Shown here piece by piece: positions 18,740 through 28,995 of a stretch of 64,000 nucleotides of DNA. How positions within the stretch are numbered: position 1 is the stretch's first letter; each line of letters opens with the position of its first letter. The notes under the pieces are model-generated. The model had not been told where the DNA came from. It saw only the letters and a program-made list of their open reading frames with translations, and ran no database searches. Location of the stretch: contig SYIK01000001.1 in assembly GCA_005798905.1 (NCBI GenBank), positions 1 to 64,000 of the forward strand. The letters are read 5' to 3'. Source of the DNA: Bacteroidota bacterium. Lineage in GTDB: Bacteria > Bacteroidota > Bacteroidia > Chitinophagales > Chitinophagaceae. A program made the position numbers and the translations under genes.

Positions 18740-21571
18740 ATGCAATTGGAGAAGATGAACCATGAAGCAATTGAAGTTTTGGGTGCACGCGTTCACAATT
18801 TGAAAAACATCGACATTCAAATTCCAAAAAATAAACTGGTTGTGATTACCGGCGTAAGTGGAAGTGGAAAATCTTCGCTTGCTTTCGATACAATTTATGC
18901 GGAAGGTTTGCGCAGATATTTGGAAACATTTTGTGCTTATGCACGCCAATTTATTGGCGACATGGAGCGACCCGATGTTGATAAAATCACTGGCCTCTCT
19001 CCCGTTATTTCCATTGAACAAAAAACAACAAATAAAAATCCGCGCTCAACTGTTGGCACGGTTACAGAGCTCTATGATTTTCTCCGATTATTATTTGCAA
19101 AAATTGGAGAAGCATATTCTTATCAATCCGGAAAACCAATGGTGAAATGGAGTGAAGAAGAAATTGTAGAAAACATTTTTACAAAATTTAAGGATAAAAA
19201 AATTTCAATTCTTGCTCCATTGGTTCGTGGACGCAAAGGTCATTATCGCGAACTATTTGAAGAAATAAGAAAGAAAGGATTTTTGAAAGTAAGAATTGAT
19301 GGAGAAACAAAAGATTTAGTTCCTTCGTTACAAGTAGATCGTTATAAAATTCATGACATTGAAGTTGTGATTGATCGTTTGCAAGTAACGAATGAGATGA
19401 AATCCAGGCTCAGCCAAAGTGTGCAACAATCTTTAAAATTGGGAAAAGATTTGTTGTTTTTATTGGTTGAAGAAAAACAATTAATACAATACAGCAAACA
19501 ATTGATGTGTGAAGATTCAGGAATTAGTTATGAAGAACCATCTCCCAATTCATTTTCATTTAATTCTCCTTACGGAGCTTGTGCAGCTTGCAAGGGATTG
19601 GGAATAGAAAACCATATTAATATGGATGCGGTAATTACCAATCCAGAATTGAGTATTTCCGAAGGTGGCATTGCTCCAATCGGCGTGGAAAGAGATGCGT
19701 GGGTTTACAAGCAAATGCAATTGATTGCAAAAAAAAATAAAATTTCACTTACAACTCCCGTCAATAAACTTTCCACAAAATCTTTAAACATTATTTTGTA
19801 CGGAAACGAAGAAGGTTTGCAAACGGATTCGGATTTTGAAAATTTAAAATTCGATCCAAACGCACCATTTGAAGGAATCGTCAACATTTTGTATCGCTGG
19901 TTCAATAATCCTTACACCGAATCGCTTCGCGACTGGGTTGAAGATTACATGCTGATAAAATCTTGTTCTGCATGCGAAGGAACAAGATTAAAAAAAGAAA
20001 GTCTTTGGTTTAAAATTGTCGGAAGAAATATTGCAACATTAAGCAATATGAATATCGACAATCTTGCTGCTTGGTTTGATGGAATAGAATTGCAACTAAC
20101 GAATAAACAAAAATTAATTGCAAAAGATATTTTAAAAGAAATAAGAGAACGATTACAGTTTTTATTGGATGTTGGTTTGTCATATTTGTCACTTAGCCGT
20201 CCATCGAAAACATTGAGTGGTGGAGAATCACAGCGAATAAGATTAGCAACACAAATAGGATCGCAACTGCAAGGCATCACTTATATTTTAGATGAACCAT
20301 CCATCGGACTTCATCAGCGCGACAATAACCAATTGATTGGTGCACTAAAAAATTTGAGAGATATTGGCAATACAGTAATTGTGGTAGAACACGATAAAGA
20401 TATTATGCTTGCCGCCGATTACTTAATTGACATTGGACCAAAAGCAGGTTTACATGGCGGAGAAATTGTGGCACAAGGAATTCCGCAGGATTTATTAAAA
20501 CTAAAAACATTGACTTCCGGTTATTTAAATGGACTTCATAAAATAGTTATTCCAAAAGAAAGAAGAAAATCAATTGAAAAATTTTTGGAGTTGAAAGGTG
20601 CTGCAGGAAACAATCTACAACAGTTGAAAGTAAAGTTTCCTTTAGGAATATTTACAGTAGTTACAGGAGTAAGTGGCAGTGGAAAATCATCATTAATCAA
20701 CGAAACACTTTATCCATTATTGGCACAGCATGCGTATGGGTCAAAAATTACACCGCTTCATTATAAAAGTATCAGCGGATTAGAACATATCGATAAAGTA
20801 ATTGAAATTGATCAAGCACCAATTGGAAGAACTCCGAGAAGTAACCCTGCAACTTATTGTGGATTTTTTACAGATATAAGAAACTTGTTTGCTTCTTTGC
20901 CCGAAGCAAAAATTAGAGGTTACACTGCCGGCAGGTTTTCGTTTAATATAAAAAGTGGGAGATGCGATGTTTGCGAAGGCGGTGGAATGCGTGTAATAGA
21001 AATGAATTTTTTACCTGCCGTTTATGTTTCTTGCGAAAAATGCAATGGGAAAAGATATAATCGCGAAACATTGGAAATATGTTACAAAGGAAAATCAATT
21101 GCTGATGTTTTGGAAATGACAGTTGAAGTAGCCATCGACTTTTTTAAAAACATTCCTTATCTGTACCGCAAAATAAAAATTTTAGAAGAAGTTGGTTTGG
21201 GATATATTACTTTGGGTCAAAGTGCTGTAACGCTTAGTGGCGGCGAAGCACAGCGTGTAAAACTATCCACAGAACTGTCGAAAAAAGACACAGGAAAAAC
21301 ATTTTACATTTTAGATGAACCAACTACTGGCTTACATTTTGAAGACATTCAACACTTATTAACTTTATTAAATAAATTAGTTGACCGCGGAAATACAGTG
21401 TTGGTAATTGAACACAATATGGAAATAATAAAAGTTGCTGACCATATAATTGATCTCGGTCCAGAAGGTGGCGATGGTGGTGGAAAAATACTTTTTGAAG
21501 GAACTCCAGAAGAATTAGTTAAATCAAAAATTGGATACACCGCTAAATTCCTTGCTGATGAGATGAGATGA
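18740..21571 (+). CDS. uvrA: Excinuclease ABC subunit A (canonical copy)
   Basis: A ~943-aa DNA damage recognition ATPase of nucleotide excision repair. It has two ABC modules: Walker [15 protein letters not shown] and [14 protein letters not shown], signatures LSGGESQRIRLA and [12 protein letters not shown], Walker [12 protein letters not shown] and [11 protein letters not shown]. Zinc sites are CAACKG...CSACEG and CDVCEG...CEKCNG. The UvrB-binding region is conserved (APLVRGRKGHYRELFEEI). The frame opens at 18692, but that N-terminal stretch is hydrophobic and unlike UvrA; MQLEKMNHEAIEV at 18740 (or 18755) fits better. It is convergent with the outer-membrane protein gene. A second, more divergent uvrA lies at 41167-43974. 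Confidence 0.96.
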   Translation: MQLEKMNHEAIEVLGARVHNLKNIDIQIPKNKLVVITGVSGSGKSSLAFDTIYAEGLRRYLETFCAYARQFIGDMERPDVDKITGLSPVISIEQKTTNKNPRSTVGTVTELYDFLRLLFAKIGEAYSYQSGKPMVKWSEEEIVENIFTKFKDKKISILAPLVRGRKGHYRELFEEIRKKGFLKVRIDGETKDLVPSLQVDRYKIHDIEVVIDRLQVTNEMKSRLSQSVQQSLKLGKDLLFLLVEEKQLIQYSKQLMCEDSGISYEEPSPNSFSFNSPYGACAACKGLGIENHINMDAVITNPELSISEGGIAPIGVERDAWVYKQMQLIAKKNKISLTTPVNKLSTKSLNIILYGNEEGLQTDSDFENLKFDPNAPFEGIVNILYRWFNNPYTESLRDWVEDYMLIKSCSACEGTRLKKESLWFKIVGRNIATLSNMNIDNLAAWFDGIELQLTNKQKLIAKDILKEIRERLQFLLDVGLSYLSLSRPSKTLSGGESQRIRLATQIGSQLQGITYILDEPSIGLHQRDNNQLIGALKNLRDIGNTVIVVEHDKDIMLAADYLIDIGPKAGLHGGEIVAQGIPQDLLKLKTLTSGYLNGLHKIVIPKERRKSIEKFLELKGAAGNNLQQLKVKFPLGIFTVVTGVSGSGKSSLINETLYPLLAQHAYGSKITPLHYKSISGLEHIDKVIEIDQAPIGRTPRSNPATYCGFFTDIRNLFASLPEAKIRGYTAGRFSFNIKSGRCDVCEGGGMRVIEMNFLPAVYVSCEKCNGKRYNRETLEICYKGKSIADVLEMTVEVAIDFFKNIPYLYRKIKILEEVGLGYITLGQSAVTLSGGEAQRVKLSTELSKKDTGKTFYILDEPTTGLHFEDIQHLLTLLNKLVDRGNTVLVIEHNMEIIKVADHIIDLGPEGGDGGGKILFEGTPEELVKSKIGYTAKFLADEMR

Positions 21572-21581
21572 AATAATTAAA

Positions 21582-22584
21582 TTATGAGGGGCATTTTATA
21601 CTCTTCAAAGCACCACTACCAAATCCATTATTCCAATTCAATCGCCATGCGAAACGAAGTATAAAAGAAAAATAAGAATCCATTTCTTTTGGATTCCCAC
21701 GAATAGTTCCAACATAAGGTCGTGTCAATCCACGAAGCGGTTCTCGATTATGTAATTGTATTGCGATGGGAACATCTGCTGCGCTTAAATAATTTTGAAA
21801 ATTAATAGGATCAACATAATCTTTACTTACATCATCAATATAATCTGTAAAAGTTTTACGATGCAAAATTTCCATACCTATAAAACAATTTTCTTTAATG
21901 TAATATTTAAACCCAATTCCAATAGGAATTTCTGGCTGTACTAATGAATACTCCTTATTTTTTGGATATTCCGCCATGCCTTGTCCTTCCAACCGAAGTG
22001 GTTTTAATTCCACCAATTGCTTTGTATTTGGGTCATTCGGATTGGAATAGTAATACCCTTTTGGATTAAAACGAAATACGCCAACTCCAATTAATCCATA
22101 TGGGCGCAATTTCCCTTTCAATCCGGAGTAGCGTTCTGTAAATACTGTTGGATAAAATTCTGCCGCCAAATATGCTTCAAAAACTTGCGATTGAAAATAC
22201 AAATTGCGATTGTATCGAAACACTTCTTCGCCACCTTTTGGATTTATTAAATTGTCGTCCCCTTCTAAATAAGAATGATTAACAGCAATACGAAAACCAA
22301 GCCATTCCTTTGGATAAGCATTAAAATAAATACCTTTTGCTAATTTGGTAAGTGGAAAATTTATATCTTGAATAAATGGTTTCCCAGGTCCGTAAGTTCC
22401 ACCAAGATCACCCAAAAAAAAGGATGGTCCCAGTCCAAAACCAACTTCATATTTCCCATCTTTAAACAAAAGCGACTGAGAAAATAATGACGAAGAAAGG
22501 ATTGTTAAAAAAATTAAGAGGGTCAGCCAATATTTTAACGAAAACTCTTGAACTTTATTATGTACTGATTAAGTAATGTTTCAT
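21582..22584 (-). CDS. Outer-membrane beta-barrel protein, start region frameshifted
   Basis: A ~320-aa barrel-type outer-membrane protein (GFGLGPSFFLGDLGGTYG, then repeated amphipathic strands), similar in look to Bacteroidota DUF6089-type proteins; function unknown. The downstream frame has no ATG before its body: the only start-like codon, TTG at 22469, lies after a clear signal peptide (KYWLTLLIFLTILSSSLFSQ, 22532-22473) encoded in the same frame. An ATG at 22584, only 5 nt past the upstream gene's stop, gives MKHYLIST and then stops. A one-base change in ACAT (22563-22560) would join the two frames. So this is either an assembly error, a recent mutation, or a real recoding site. The coordinates span both frames. 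Confidence 0.65.
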
Positions 22585-22588
22585 AAGT

Positions 22589-23047
22589 TTAATCGACAAA
22601 TTTTATCATTTCCACATGCTCAATTTCATCTTCCAAATAAACTTCTCCAATTGAATTAAACCCCAACGATTTGTAAAAATTTAATAAATATAATTGTGCG
22701 CCAATTTTAATTTCACTCTTTCCAAATAGTTGATAACATTCTAAAATAGATCGGCTCATCAATTCTTTTCCGATACCTAATTTACGAACAGAAGGAGAAG
22801 TTACCACGCGACCAATAGATGTAAACGGATAGGAAATCCCTGGTGGAATTAAGCGAGTATAAGCCACTAACTTATTTTCTTGCCAAGCCATCAAGTGATA
22901 AGAAAGCTGATCCTTATTATCTAAATCGAGATAAACACAATTTTGTTCTACTACAAAAACTTCGTTCCGAAGTTGAAGTATGGCGTAAAGTTCAAATGGT
23001 GAAAGTTCATTAAACTTTTTTACTCCCCAACTTAATTTGTAATTCAT
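22589..23047 (-). CDS. ElaA-type GNAT acetyltransferase
   Basis: A ~152-aa GNAT-fold N-acetyltransferase. [24 protein letters not shown] near the N-terminus is the hallmark of the ElaA family. The acetyl-CoA loop is [18 protein letters not shown], followed by [14 protein letters not shown]. The substrate is unknown. Starts at 23080, 23062 or 23047 are possible; [12 protein letters not shown] at 23047 aligns with ElaA. Any of these overlaps the 3' end of aspS (stop at 23010), by 38 nt for the chosen start, so the two are probably translated from one message. The damaged outer-membrane protein gene begins 5 nt after its stop. Confidence 0.85.
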   Translation of the reverse strand: MNYKLSWGVKKFNELSPFELYAILQLRNEVFVVEQNCVYLDLDNKDQLSYHLMAWQENKLVAYTRLIPPGISYPFTSIGRVVTSPSVRKLGIGKELMSRSILECYQLFGKSEIKIGAQLYLLNFYKSLGFNSIGEVYLEDEIEHVEMIKFVD

Positions 23048-24824
23048 GTAATTGTTTTTCATCAATGGTTGCCGGTGCATCAAGCATTACATCTCTGCCG
23101 GCATTGTTTTTTGGGAATGCAATAAAATCGCGTATACTTTCGCTGCCACCTAAAATTGCACAAAGTCGATCAAAGCCAAAAGCAATTCCTCCGTGCGGCG
23201 GTGCACCGTATTCAAATGCACCTAAAAGAAATCCAAATTTATGCAGTTGTTCTTCTATGTCCATCCCAAGTGCTGCAAACATTTTTTCTTGCAACTCTCG
23301 TTGATGAATTCGAATAGAGCCACCACCAATTTCATTCCCATTCAATACCATGTCGTACGCATTGGCTTTGATTTTTGCATAGGGATGATCCAAATATTTT
23401 GAAGCATTGGAAATTTTTGGATCATTATTTATCATTATTTCAATGTCCGAAGGTTTTGGTGCGGTAAATGGATGATGACGCGCAACCCAAGAATTTCCTT
23501 CTTCGTTGTATTCAAATAATGGAAAATCGAAAACCCAAAGTAGTTTGAATTCATTTTTATTTCTGAGTCCCAATCTTTCCGCCATTTCCATTCGCAAGTC
23601 GCTGATTGCTTTGCGGGTTTTTTCTTCGGCTCCTGCTAAAATTAAAATCAAATCATCCTGCTGTGCATTACAATAATTTGCAAATGAATTTAATTGTGTT
23701 TCATTTATAAATTTATCGAAACTACTTTTCAATATTCCATCTTTCCCTTTTTTTATAAATGCCAAACCTCGCATTCCAATCTGTGGTCTTTTTACCCATT
23801 CGATAAGTTCGTCGGTTTGTTTTCTGCTGTATTCGCTTGCATTGGGAATACAAATTGCTAATACGGTTTCAGCAGAATTAAAAACATCAAATTTTATTTC
23901 TTCCAATGTGGTACATAAATTTTCACCTTTTACTTTTAGGTTTTGAACTTTAAGTTCAAACCTCGTATCCGGTTTATCATTCCCATAATTCCACATGGCA
24001 TCGTCCCAACTTATTCGTTCTACTTTTTCTTTGTAATCAATTTGATTTACTTCTTTAAAAATATTTTTAACCAACCCTTCAAACGTTTGTAAAATATCTT
24101 CTTGCTCTACAAATGCCATCTCACAATCGATTTGCGTAAACTCCGGTTGACGATCGGCGCGCAAATCTTCATCGCGAAAACATTTTACAATTTGATAATA
24201 ACGATCGTAACCGCTTACCATTAACAACTGCTTAAATGATTGCGGCGATTGTGGCAATGCATAAAATTCTCCAGGATTCATTCTACTTGGCACCACAAAA
24301 TCTCTTGCGCCTTCGGGTGTTGATTTTATTAAAAATGGCGTTTCAATATCCATAAACCCTTGCTGATGTAAATAATTTCTTGCAGCACGATTTACCGCGT
24401 AACGCAATTCTAAATTCTTTTTTATTTCGTTTCTTCTTAGATCGAGATAGCGATATTTCATTCGCAATTCATCGCCGCCATCGGTATCATCTTGAATAGT
24501 AAACGGTGGCGTTATTGATTTATTTAATATTGAATAATTCGTAATTGAAATTTCAATTTCGCCAGTTGCAATTTTTAAATTTTTGTTGCTTCTTTCTTTT
24601 ACAATTCCTGTTGCTTGTAAAACAAATTCTCTTCCAATTGAATTTTTTTCTAATTGAAGTGTAAGTTCTTCATTAAATAATAATTGTGTAATGCCGTAAC
24701 GATCGCGCAAATCCACAAAAGTGATTGCGCCAAACTTTCGAATCGTTTGCACCCATCCGGCAAGTGTAACTTGCGCACCAATTTTGGATAGATTTAATTC
24801 TCCACAAGTATGTGTACGGTACAT
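23010..24824 (-). CDS. aspS: Aspartyl-tRNA synthetase
   Basis: A 604-aa class II synthetase charging tRNA-Asp. An N-terminal OB-fold anticodon domain ([26 protein letters not shown]) is followed by the class II core: motif 1 near [21 protein letters not shown], motif 2 [19 protein letters not shown], and motif 3 [21 protein letters not shown]. The bacterial GAD insertion is present in the middle. The length is close to the usual 590-600. The open frame extends to 24893, but [10 protein letters not shown] at 24824 is the family start. The 3' end overlaps the ElaA-type gene. Confidence 0.97.
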   Translation of the reverse strand: MYRTHTCGELNLSKIGAQVTLAGWVQTIRKFGAITFVDLRDRYGITQLLFNEELTLQLEKNSIGREFVLQATGIVKERSNKNLKIATGEIEISITNYSILNKSITPPFTIQDDTDGGDELRMKYRYLDLRRNEIKKNLELRYAVNRAARNYLHQQGFMDIETPFLIKSTPEGARDFVVPSRMNPGEFYALPQSPQSFKQLLMVSGYDRYYQIVKCFRDEDLRADRQPEFTQIDCEMAFVEQEDILQTFEGLVKNIFKEVNQIDYKEKVERISWDDAMWNYGNDKPDTRFELKVQNLKVKGENLCTTLEEIKFDVFNSAETVLAICIPNASEYSRKQTDELIEWVKRPQIGMRGLAFIKKGKDGILKSSFDKFINETQLNSFANYCNAQQDDLILILAGAEEKTRKAISDLRMEMAERLGLRNKNEFKLLWVFDFPLFEYNEEGNSWVARHHPFTAPKPSDIEIMINNDPKISNASKYLDHPYAKIKANAYDMVLNGNEIGGGSIRIHQRELQEKMFAALGMDIEEQLHKFGFLLGAFEYGAPPHGGIAFGFDRLCAILGGSESIRDFIAFPKNNAGRDVMLDAPATIDEKQLHELQIKLGSKKV

Positions 24825-24895
24825 TGAAATTTTATTTTGTTGCTGTAACGAATAGTCGGTTTCTAAAAAAATAGAATTTTCTTTTTCAACCACGA

Positions 24896-24903
24896 CAAAG
24901 ATA
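24896..24903 (-). promoter_or_regulatory. Possible -7 promoter element of aspS
   Basis: TATCTTTG on the minus strand matches TAnnTTTG, 71 nt before the aspS ATG at 24824. No convincing -33 box. If it is right, the in-frame extension to 24893 would lie at or before the transcript start, which supports the ATG at 24824. Confidence 0.35.
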
Positions 24904-24970
24904 ATAGAAAAGCAATGTGCATTTTATTGATACACATTGAACGACGAATTGCGAATTACTTTTTTTTTGA

Positions 24971-27232
24971 TTACTGAATTTGTTTACGAATCAAATTTAG
25001 AGCACCGCCTTCCTTAAACCATTGTATTTGCTGCAAGTTGTATGTATGATTCACCACCACTTCATCGCTTGCACCATCTTTATGATGTAAAACTACAGTC
25101 AACGTTTTTCCGGGTGAAAATGTTGTAAGTCCGATGATATCTATTACATCATCTTCCTGCACTTTGTTGTAATCTTCTTTATTTGCAAAAGTGAGTGCCA
25201 ACATTCCTTGTTTTTTCAAATTAGTTTCGTGAATGCGAGCAAAACTTCTTACCAAAACTGCTCGAACTCCAAGATGTCTTGGTTCCATTGCAGCATGTTC
25301 TCTGGAAGATCCTTCTCCATAATTTTCATCGCCGACAACAACTGACCCAATATTTGCAGCTTTATAATTCCTCGCAGTTGTTGGGACAGTTCCATATTCT
25401 CCCGTCAGTTGATTTTTTACGCTGTCTGTTTTATCATTAAAAAAATTAATAGCGCCGATTAGCATATTGTTGCTGATATTATCCAAATGACCGCGAAACT
25501 TTAGCCAAGGACCAGCCATACTAATATGATCAGTTGTACATTTTCCTTTTGCTTTTATTAAAAGTTTCAACCCGGCTAAATCACTTCCTTGCCATGCAGC
25601 AAATGGTTCCAACAATTGAATCCGTTTTGATTCTGCATTTACCAAAACTTGAATTGCACTTCCGTCTTTTGCCGGTGCTTGGTAGCCGGCATCCTCCACA
25701 TCAAATCCTTTTTCGGGTAATTCAAATCCTGTTGGTTCTTTCAATAACACTTCTTCGCCATTTGCATTTTTCAATTTATCTGTTAATGGATTAAATGAAA
25801 TTTTTCCTGCAATAGCCATAGCAGTTACAATTTCCGGACTTGCCACAAATGCATGTGTGCTTGATAATCCATCATTTCTTTTTGCAAAATTTCTGTTGAA
25901 TGAAGTGATGATTGTATTTTTTCTGTTGGGGTCATCAATATGGCGAGACCATTGACCAATGCACGGTCCGCAAGCATTTGCTAATACAACTCCACCAACT
26001 TGTTCAAATTCATTTATGAAACCATCTCGTTCAATAGTGAAACGAACTAACTCACTTCCCGGTGTAATTGTAAAATCAGAATTTACTTTTAACCCTTTAC
26101 TAACCGCATCTTTTACAATAGATGCCGAACGGCTAATATCTTCGTAAGAAGAATTCGTACAACTTCCAATTAACGCAACTTCCAATTTTTCAGGCCAAGA
26201 ATTTTCTTTAACAGCTGTGGCCATTTTAGAAATTGGCGTTGCTAAATCGGGAGTAAAAGGACCATTCACATATGGCTCAAGTTTACTTAAATCCAGTTCT
26301 AATAATTGATCATAAAAACCAATCGGATTTTCAACAACTTCTTCATCCGGACGAAGGTGTTCGCGAATTTCATTTGCTAGTTCTGCAATTTTGCTTCTTT
26401 CAGTTGCTTTTAAATAAGCATTCATCTTTTCATCGTAGCCAAAAAGGGAACAAGTAGCTCCAATTTCTGCGCCCATATTACAAATAGTTGCTTTGCCTGT
26501 TGCACTTATGTTATCGGCTCCCGGTCCAAAATATTCTACAATTGCACCGGTTCCTCCTTTTACAGTCAATTGTCCGGCAACCCAAAGAATAACATCTTTT
26601 GCAGATGTCCATCCATTCATTTTACCTGTAAGTTTTACCCCAATAATTTTCGGCATTTTTAGCTCCCAAGGAAGTCCCGCCATTACATCAACTGCGTCGG
26701 CACCGCCAACTCCAATTGCAATCATTCCAAGCCCGCCAGCATTTGGAGTGTGCGAATCTGTTCCAATCATCATTCCACCCGGGAAAGCATAATTTTCCAA
26801 CACAACTTGGTGAATTATTCCTGCTCCCGGTTTCCAAAAACCAATTCCGTATTTATTGGAAATACTACTTAAAAAATCATACACTTCTCGATTGGTTTCA
26901 ATTGCTAACTCCAAATCTTTTTTTGCTCCCACTTTTGCTTGAATCAAATGATCGCAATGCACCGTGGATGGAACTGCAACTTGTTTTTTACCACAAGTCA
27001 TGAATTGCAATAATGCCATTTGTGCTGTAGCATCTTGCATTGCAACACGATCGGGAGCAAAATCTACATAATCAACTCCGCGTACATGCGCAACTACATC
27101 GGGTTGCGCCAAATGTGTGTATAATATTTTTTCGGTAAGTGTTAATGGACGCCCAATTACTTTTCTTGCAGCTTCAATTTTTGAAGGAAATGTTGCATAA
27201 ATTTTTTGAATAAGTTCGAGGTCAAATATCAT
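24971..27232 (-). CDS. acn: Aconitate hydratase
   Basis: A 753-aa iron-sulfur enzyme interconverting citrate and isocitrate in the TCA cycle. It is of the mitochondrial-type aconitase lineage. The 4Fe-4S cysteines appear in [12 protein letters not shown] and [11 protein letters not shown]. Other conserved stretches are [30 protein letters not shown] (substrate loop), [13 protein letters not shown], and the C-terminal swivel domain with [17 protein letters not shown] and [14 protein letters not shown]. The ATG at 27232 gives the expected N-terminus. A TAATTTTG promoter-like element lies at 27323-27330. It stands alone, downstream of the dnaA terminator. Confidence 0.96.
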   Translation of the reverse strand: MIFDLELIQKIYATFPSKIEAARKVIGRPLTLTEKILYTHLAQPDVVAHVRGVDYVDFAPDRVAMQDATAQMALLQFMTCGKKQVAVPSTVHCDHLIQAKVGAKKDLELAIETNREVYDFLSSISNKYGIGFWKPGAGIIHQVVLENYAFPGGMMIGTDSHTPNAGGLGMIAIGVGGADAVDVMAGLPWELKMPKIIGVKLTGKMNGWTSAKDVILWVAGQLTVKGGTGAIVEYFGPGADNISATGKATICNMGAEIGATCSLFGYDEKMNAYLKATERSKIAELANEIREHLRPDEEVVENPIGFYDQLLELDLSKLEPYVNGPFTPDLATPISKMATAVKENSWPEKLEVALIGSCTNSSYEDISRSASIVKDAVSKGLKVNSDFTITPGSELVRFTIERDGFINEFEQVGGVVLANACGPCIGQWSRHIDDPNRKNTIITSFNRNFAKRNDGLSSTHAFVASPEIVTAMAIAGKISFNPLTDKLKNANGEEVLLKEPTGFELPEKGFDVEDAGYQAPAKDGSAIQVLVNAESKRIQLLEPFAAWQGSDLAGLKLLIKAKGKCTTDHISMAGPWLKFRGHLDNISNNMLIGAINFFNDKTDSVKNQLTGEYGTVPTTARNYKAANIGSVVVGDENYGEGSSREHAAMEPRHLGVRAVLVRSFARIHETNLKKQGMLALTFANKEDYNKVQEDDVIDIIGLTTFSPGKTLTVVLHHKDGASDEVVVNHTYNLQQIQWFKEGGALNLIRKQIQ

Positions 27233-27378
27233 GAAAATTAGATTTGCTTATTAGGAAAACAATACGCTGTTTGGTAAACGGCAAAAGTTGCATTATCAAT
27301 TTGACGCATTGAAATTTCGGAGCAAAATTAAGCAAATGCAAACTTTTATAGTTTGAATTGGCAATAAATCAAACAAAA

Positions 27379-27409
27379 AATCCCCAACTTTTTTTATGGG
27401 TTGGAGATT
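27379..27409 (-). terminator. dnaA terminator
   Basis: AATCCCCAAC (27379-27388) and GTTGGAGATT (27400-27409) pair over ten positions with one mismatch. On the minus strand the hairpin is followed by a T run (A27375-27380 on the plus strand). It lies 20 nt past the dnaA stop. Confidence 0.75.
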
Positions 27410-27428
27410 AAAAAGATTTTTAATTGGT

Positions 27429-28862
27429 TTAAATAGAAGCTAATTGAATTTTTTGTTGCAATTCCAACACATTTTCACGGAAAATATTTTCTGTGTCCAT
27501 CAAATTTTTAACCGTTTGGCAAGAATGAATTACCGTTGTGTGATCGCGACCACCAAAATGATCTCCGATTGTTTTCAACGAATTTTTTGTGAAGGCTTTA
27601 GAAAGATACATGGTAATTTGCCTTGCTTGTACAATTTCGCGTTTGCGTGTTTTTTGCAATAATTTATCGTATGGCATATCGAAAAATTCACAAACTAATT
27701 TCTGAATTGTTTCAATGGTAATTTCTTTGCTTGAAGTACGAACAAAACTGCGCAACACTTTTTTAGCAAGCTCCAAATCAATTTCTCTTCTGTTTAATGA
27801 AGATTGTGCTAATAAGGAAATTAGCGCCCCTTCTAATTCCCGTACATTATTATTAATATTATATGCCAAATATTTTACAACTTCCAATGGCATTTCCAAA
27901 CCATCTTTGCGCATTTTCTTTCCCAATATTTCTACTCTGGTTTCATAATCCGGAACTTGCAAATCGGCACTTAATCCCCAACGAAAACGACTGAGCAATC
28001 TTTCCTGAACTCCTTCCAAATCTTTTGGTGATTTATCGGTAGTTAATATTAATTGTTTTCCGGATTGATGTAAATGATTGAAAATTGCAAACAAAGCGTC
28101 TTGACTTTTTTCTGCTTTTGCAAAAAATTGAACATCATCCACAATCAACACTTCCACTAATTGGTAAAAATGGATGAAATCATTTATTGCATTACTTCTA
28201 CTGTGATCAATAAACTGATTAATAAATTTTTCCGAACTAATATATAATACAACGCGATTCGGATGTAATTTTTTCACCTCGTTTCCTACAGCTTGTGCAA
28301 GATGAGTTTTTCCCAATCCAACACCGCCATAAATTACCAACGGATTGAAAGATGTGGTTCCCGGTTTTTCGGCAACTGCCAAACCTGCACGACGCGCAAC
28401 TCGGTTGCAATCTCCTTCCACAAAGGAATCGAACGTATAGCTCGCATTCAACTGCGGATCAATTTGCATTTTTTTCAATCCCGGAATTACAAATGGATTT
28501 TTTATTGGATTATTAATAACAAGTGGAAAATTCATTTCATTATTGGAATGTACTTTGTAACCCTGACCTGGTACATCCATTGTTAATTGTTGTGCTTTTT
28601 TATTCCCACTGTCCACCATAATTCTGTATTCCAATCGACCTTCTTTTCCCAATTCTCTTTTAATAGTTTTTGCTAAAAGATTTACATAATGTTCTTCGAG
28701 GTATTCAAAAAAGAATTGACTGGGAACTTGAATTACCAATACATTATTTTTTAAAGAAACAGGCTTGATGGGCTCAAACCAAGTTTTGTAATGCTGCCAT
28801 TCTACAATATCCTTAACAATTTTTAAACAACTGCTCCAAACTTTTTCAACGTTTTTTTCCAT
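27429..28862 (-). CDS. dnaA: Chromosomal replication initiator DnaA
   Basis: A 477-aa AAA+ initiator that binds DnaA boxes and opens the origin. Domain I (1-~90) includes WFEPIKPVSL. Domain III has Walker A YGGVGLGKTHLAQAVGNEV, Walker B VLIVDDVQFFA and sensor II in the NNVRELEGAL region. Domain IV has RQITMYLSKAF and the signature GGRDHTTVIHSCQTV. Length is normal. A perfect DnaA box lies upstream at 28986-28994, pointing to autoregulation or nearby origin function. The gene is alone, without dnaN next to it, unlike the dnaA-dnaN order of many bacteria. Confidence 0.98.
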   Translation of the reverse strand: MEKNVEKVWSSCLKIVKDIVEWQHYKTWFEPIKPVSLKNNVLVIQVPSQFFFEYLEEHYVNLLAKTIKRELGKEGRLEYRIMVDSGNKKAQQLTMDVPGQGYKVHSNNEMNFPLVINNPIKNPFVIPGLKKMQIDPQLNASYTFDSFVEGDCNRVARRAGLAVAEKPGTTSFNPLVIYGGVGLGKTHLAQAVGNEVKKLHPNRVVLYISSEKFINQFIDHSRSNAINDFIHFYQLVEVLIVDDVQFFAKAEKSQDALFAIFNHLHQSGKQLILTTDKSPKDLEGVQERLLSRFRWGLSADLQVPDYETRVEILGKKMRKDGLEMPLEVVKYLAYNINNNVRELEGALISLLAQSSLNRREIDLELAKKVLRSFVRTSSKEITIETIQKLVCEFFDMPYDKLLQKTRKREIVQARQITMYLSKAFTKNSLKTIGDHFGGRDHTTVIHSCQTVKNLMDTENIFRENVLELQQKIQLASI

Positions 28863-28985
28863 GAATTAGTAAACAATTAATCTCAATTAGCAAATAGTTG
28901 GCCGATTCATCTCTTTCAAAAATTTTATGAAAATAAATTTAACGGGAGAGCGAATATCTAAAAATCATTTCATAACAAAAAATTT

Positions 28986-28994
28986 TTATCCACA
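28986..28994 (+). promoter_or_regulatory. Perfect DnaA box upstream of dnaA
   Basis: TTATCCACA at 28986-28994 is an exact match to the E. coli strong DnaA box. It lies 124 nt upstream of the dnaA ATG in the short dnaA/nucleotidase intergenic region. It is the only perfect copy I saw in that region, so it is more likely a dnaA autoregulatory site than a full oriC. Confidence 0.6.
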
Positions 28995-28995
28995 T

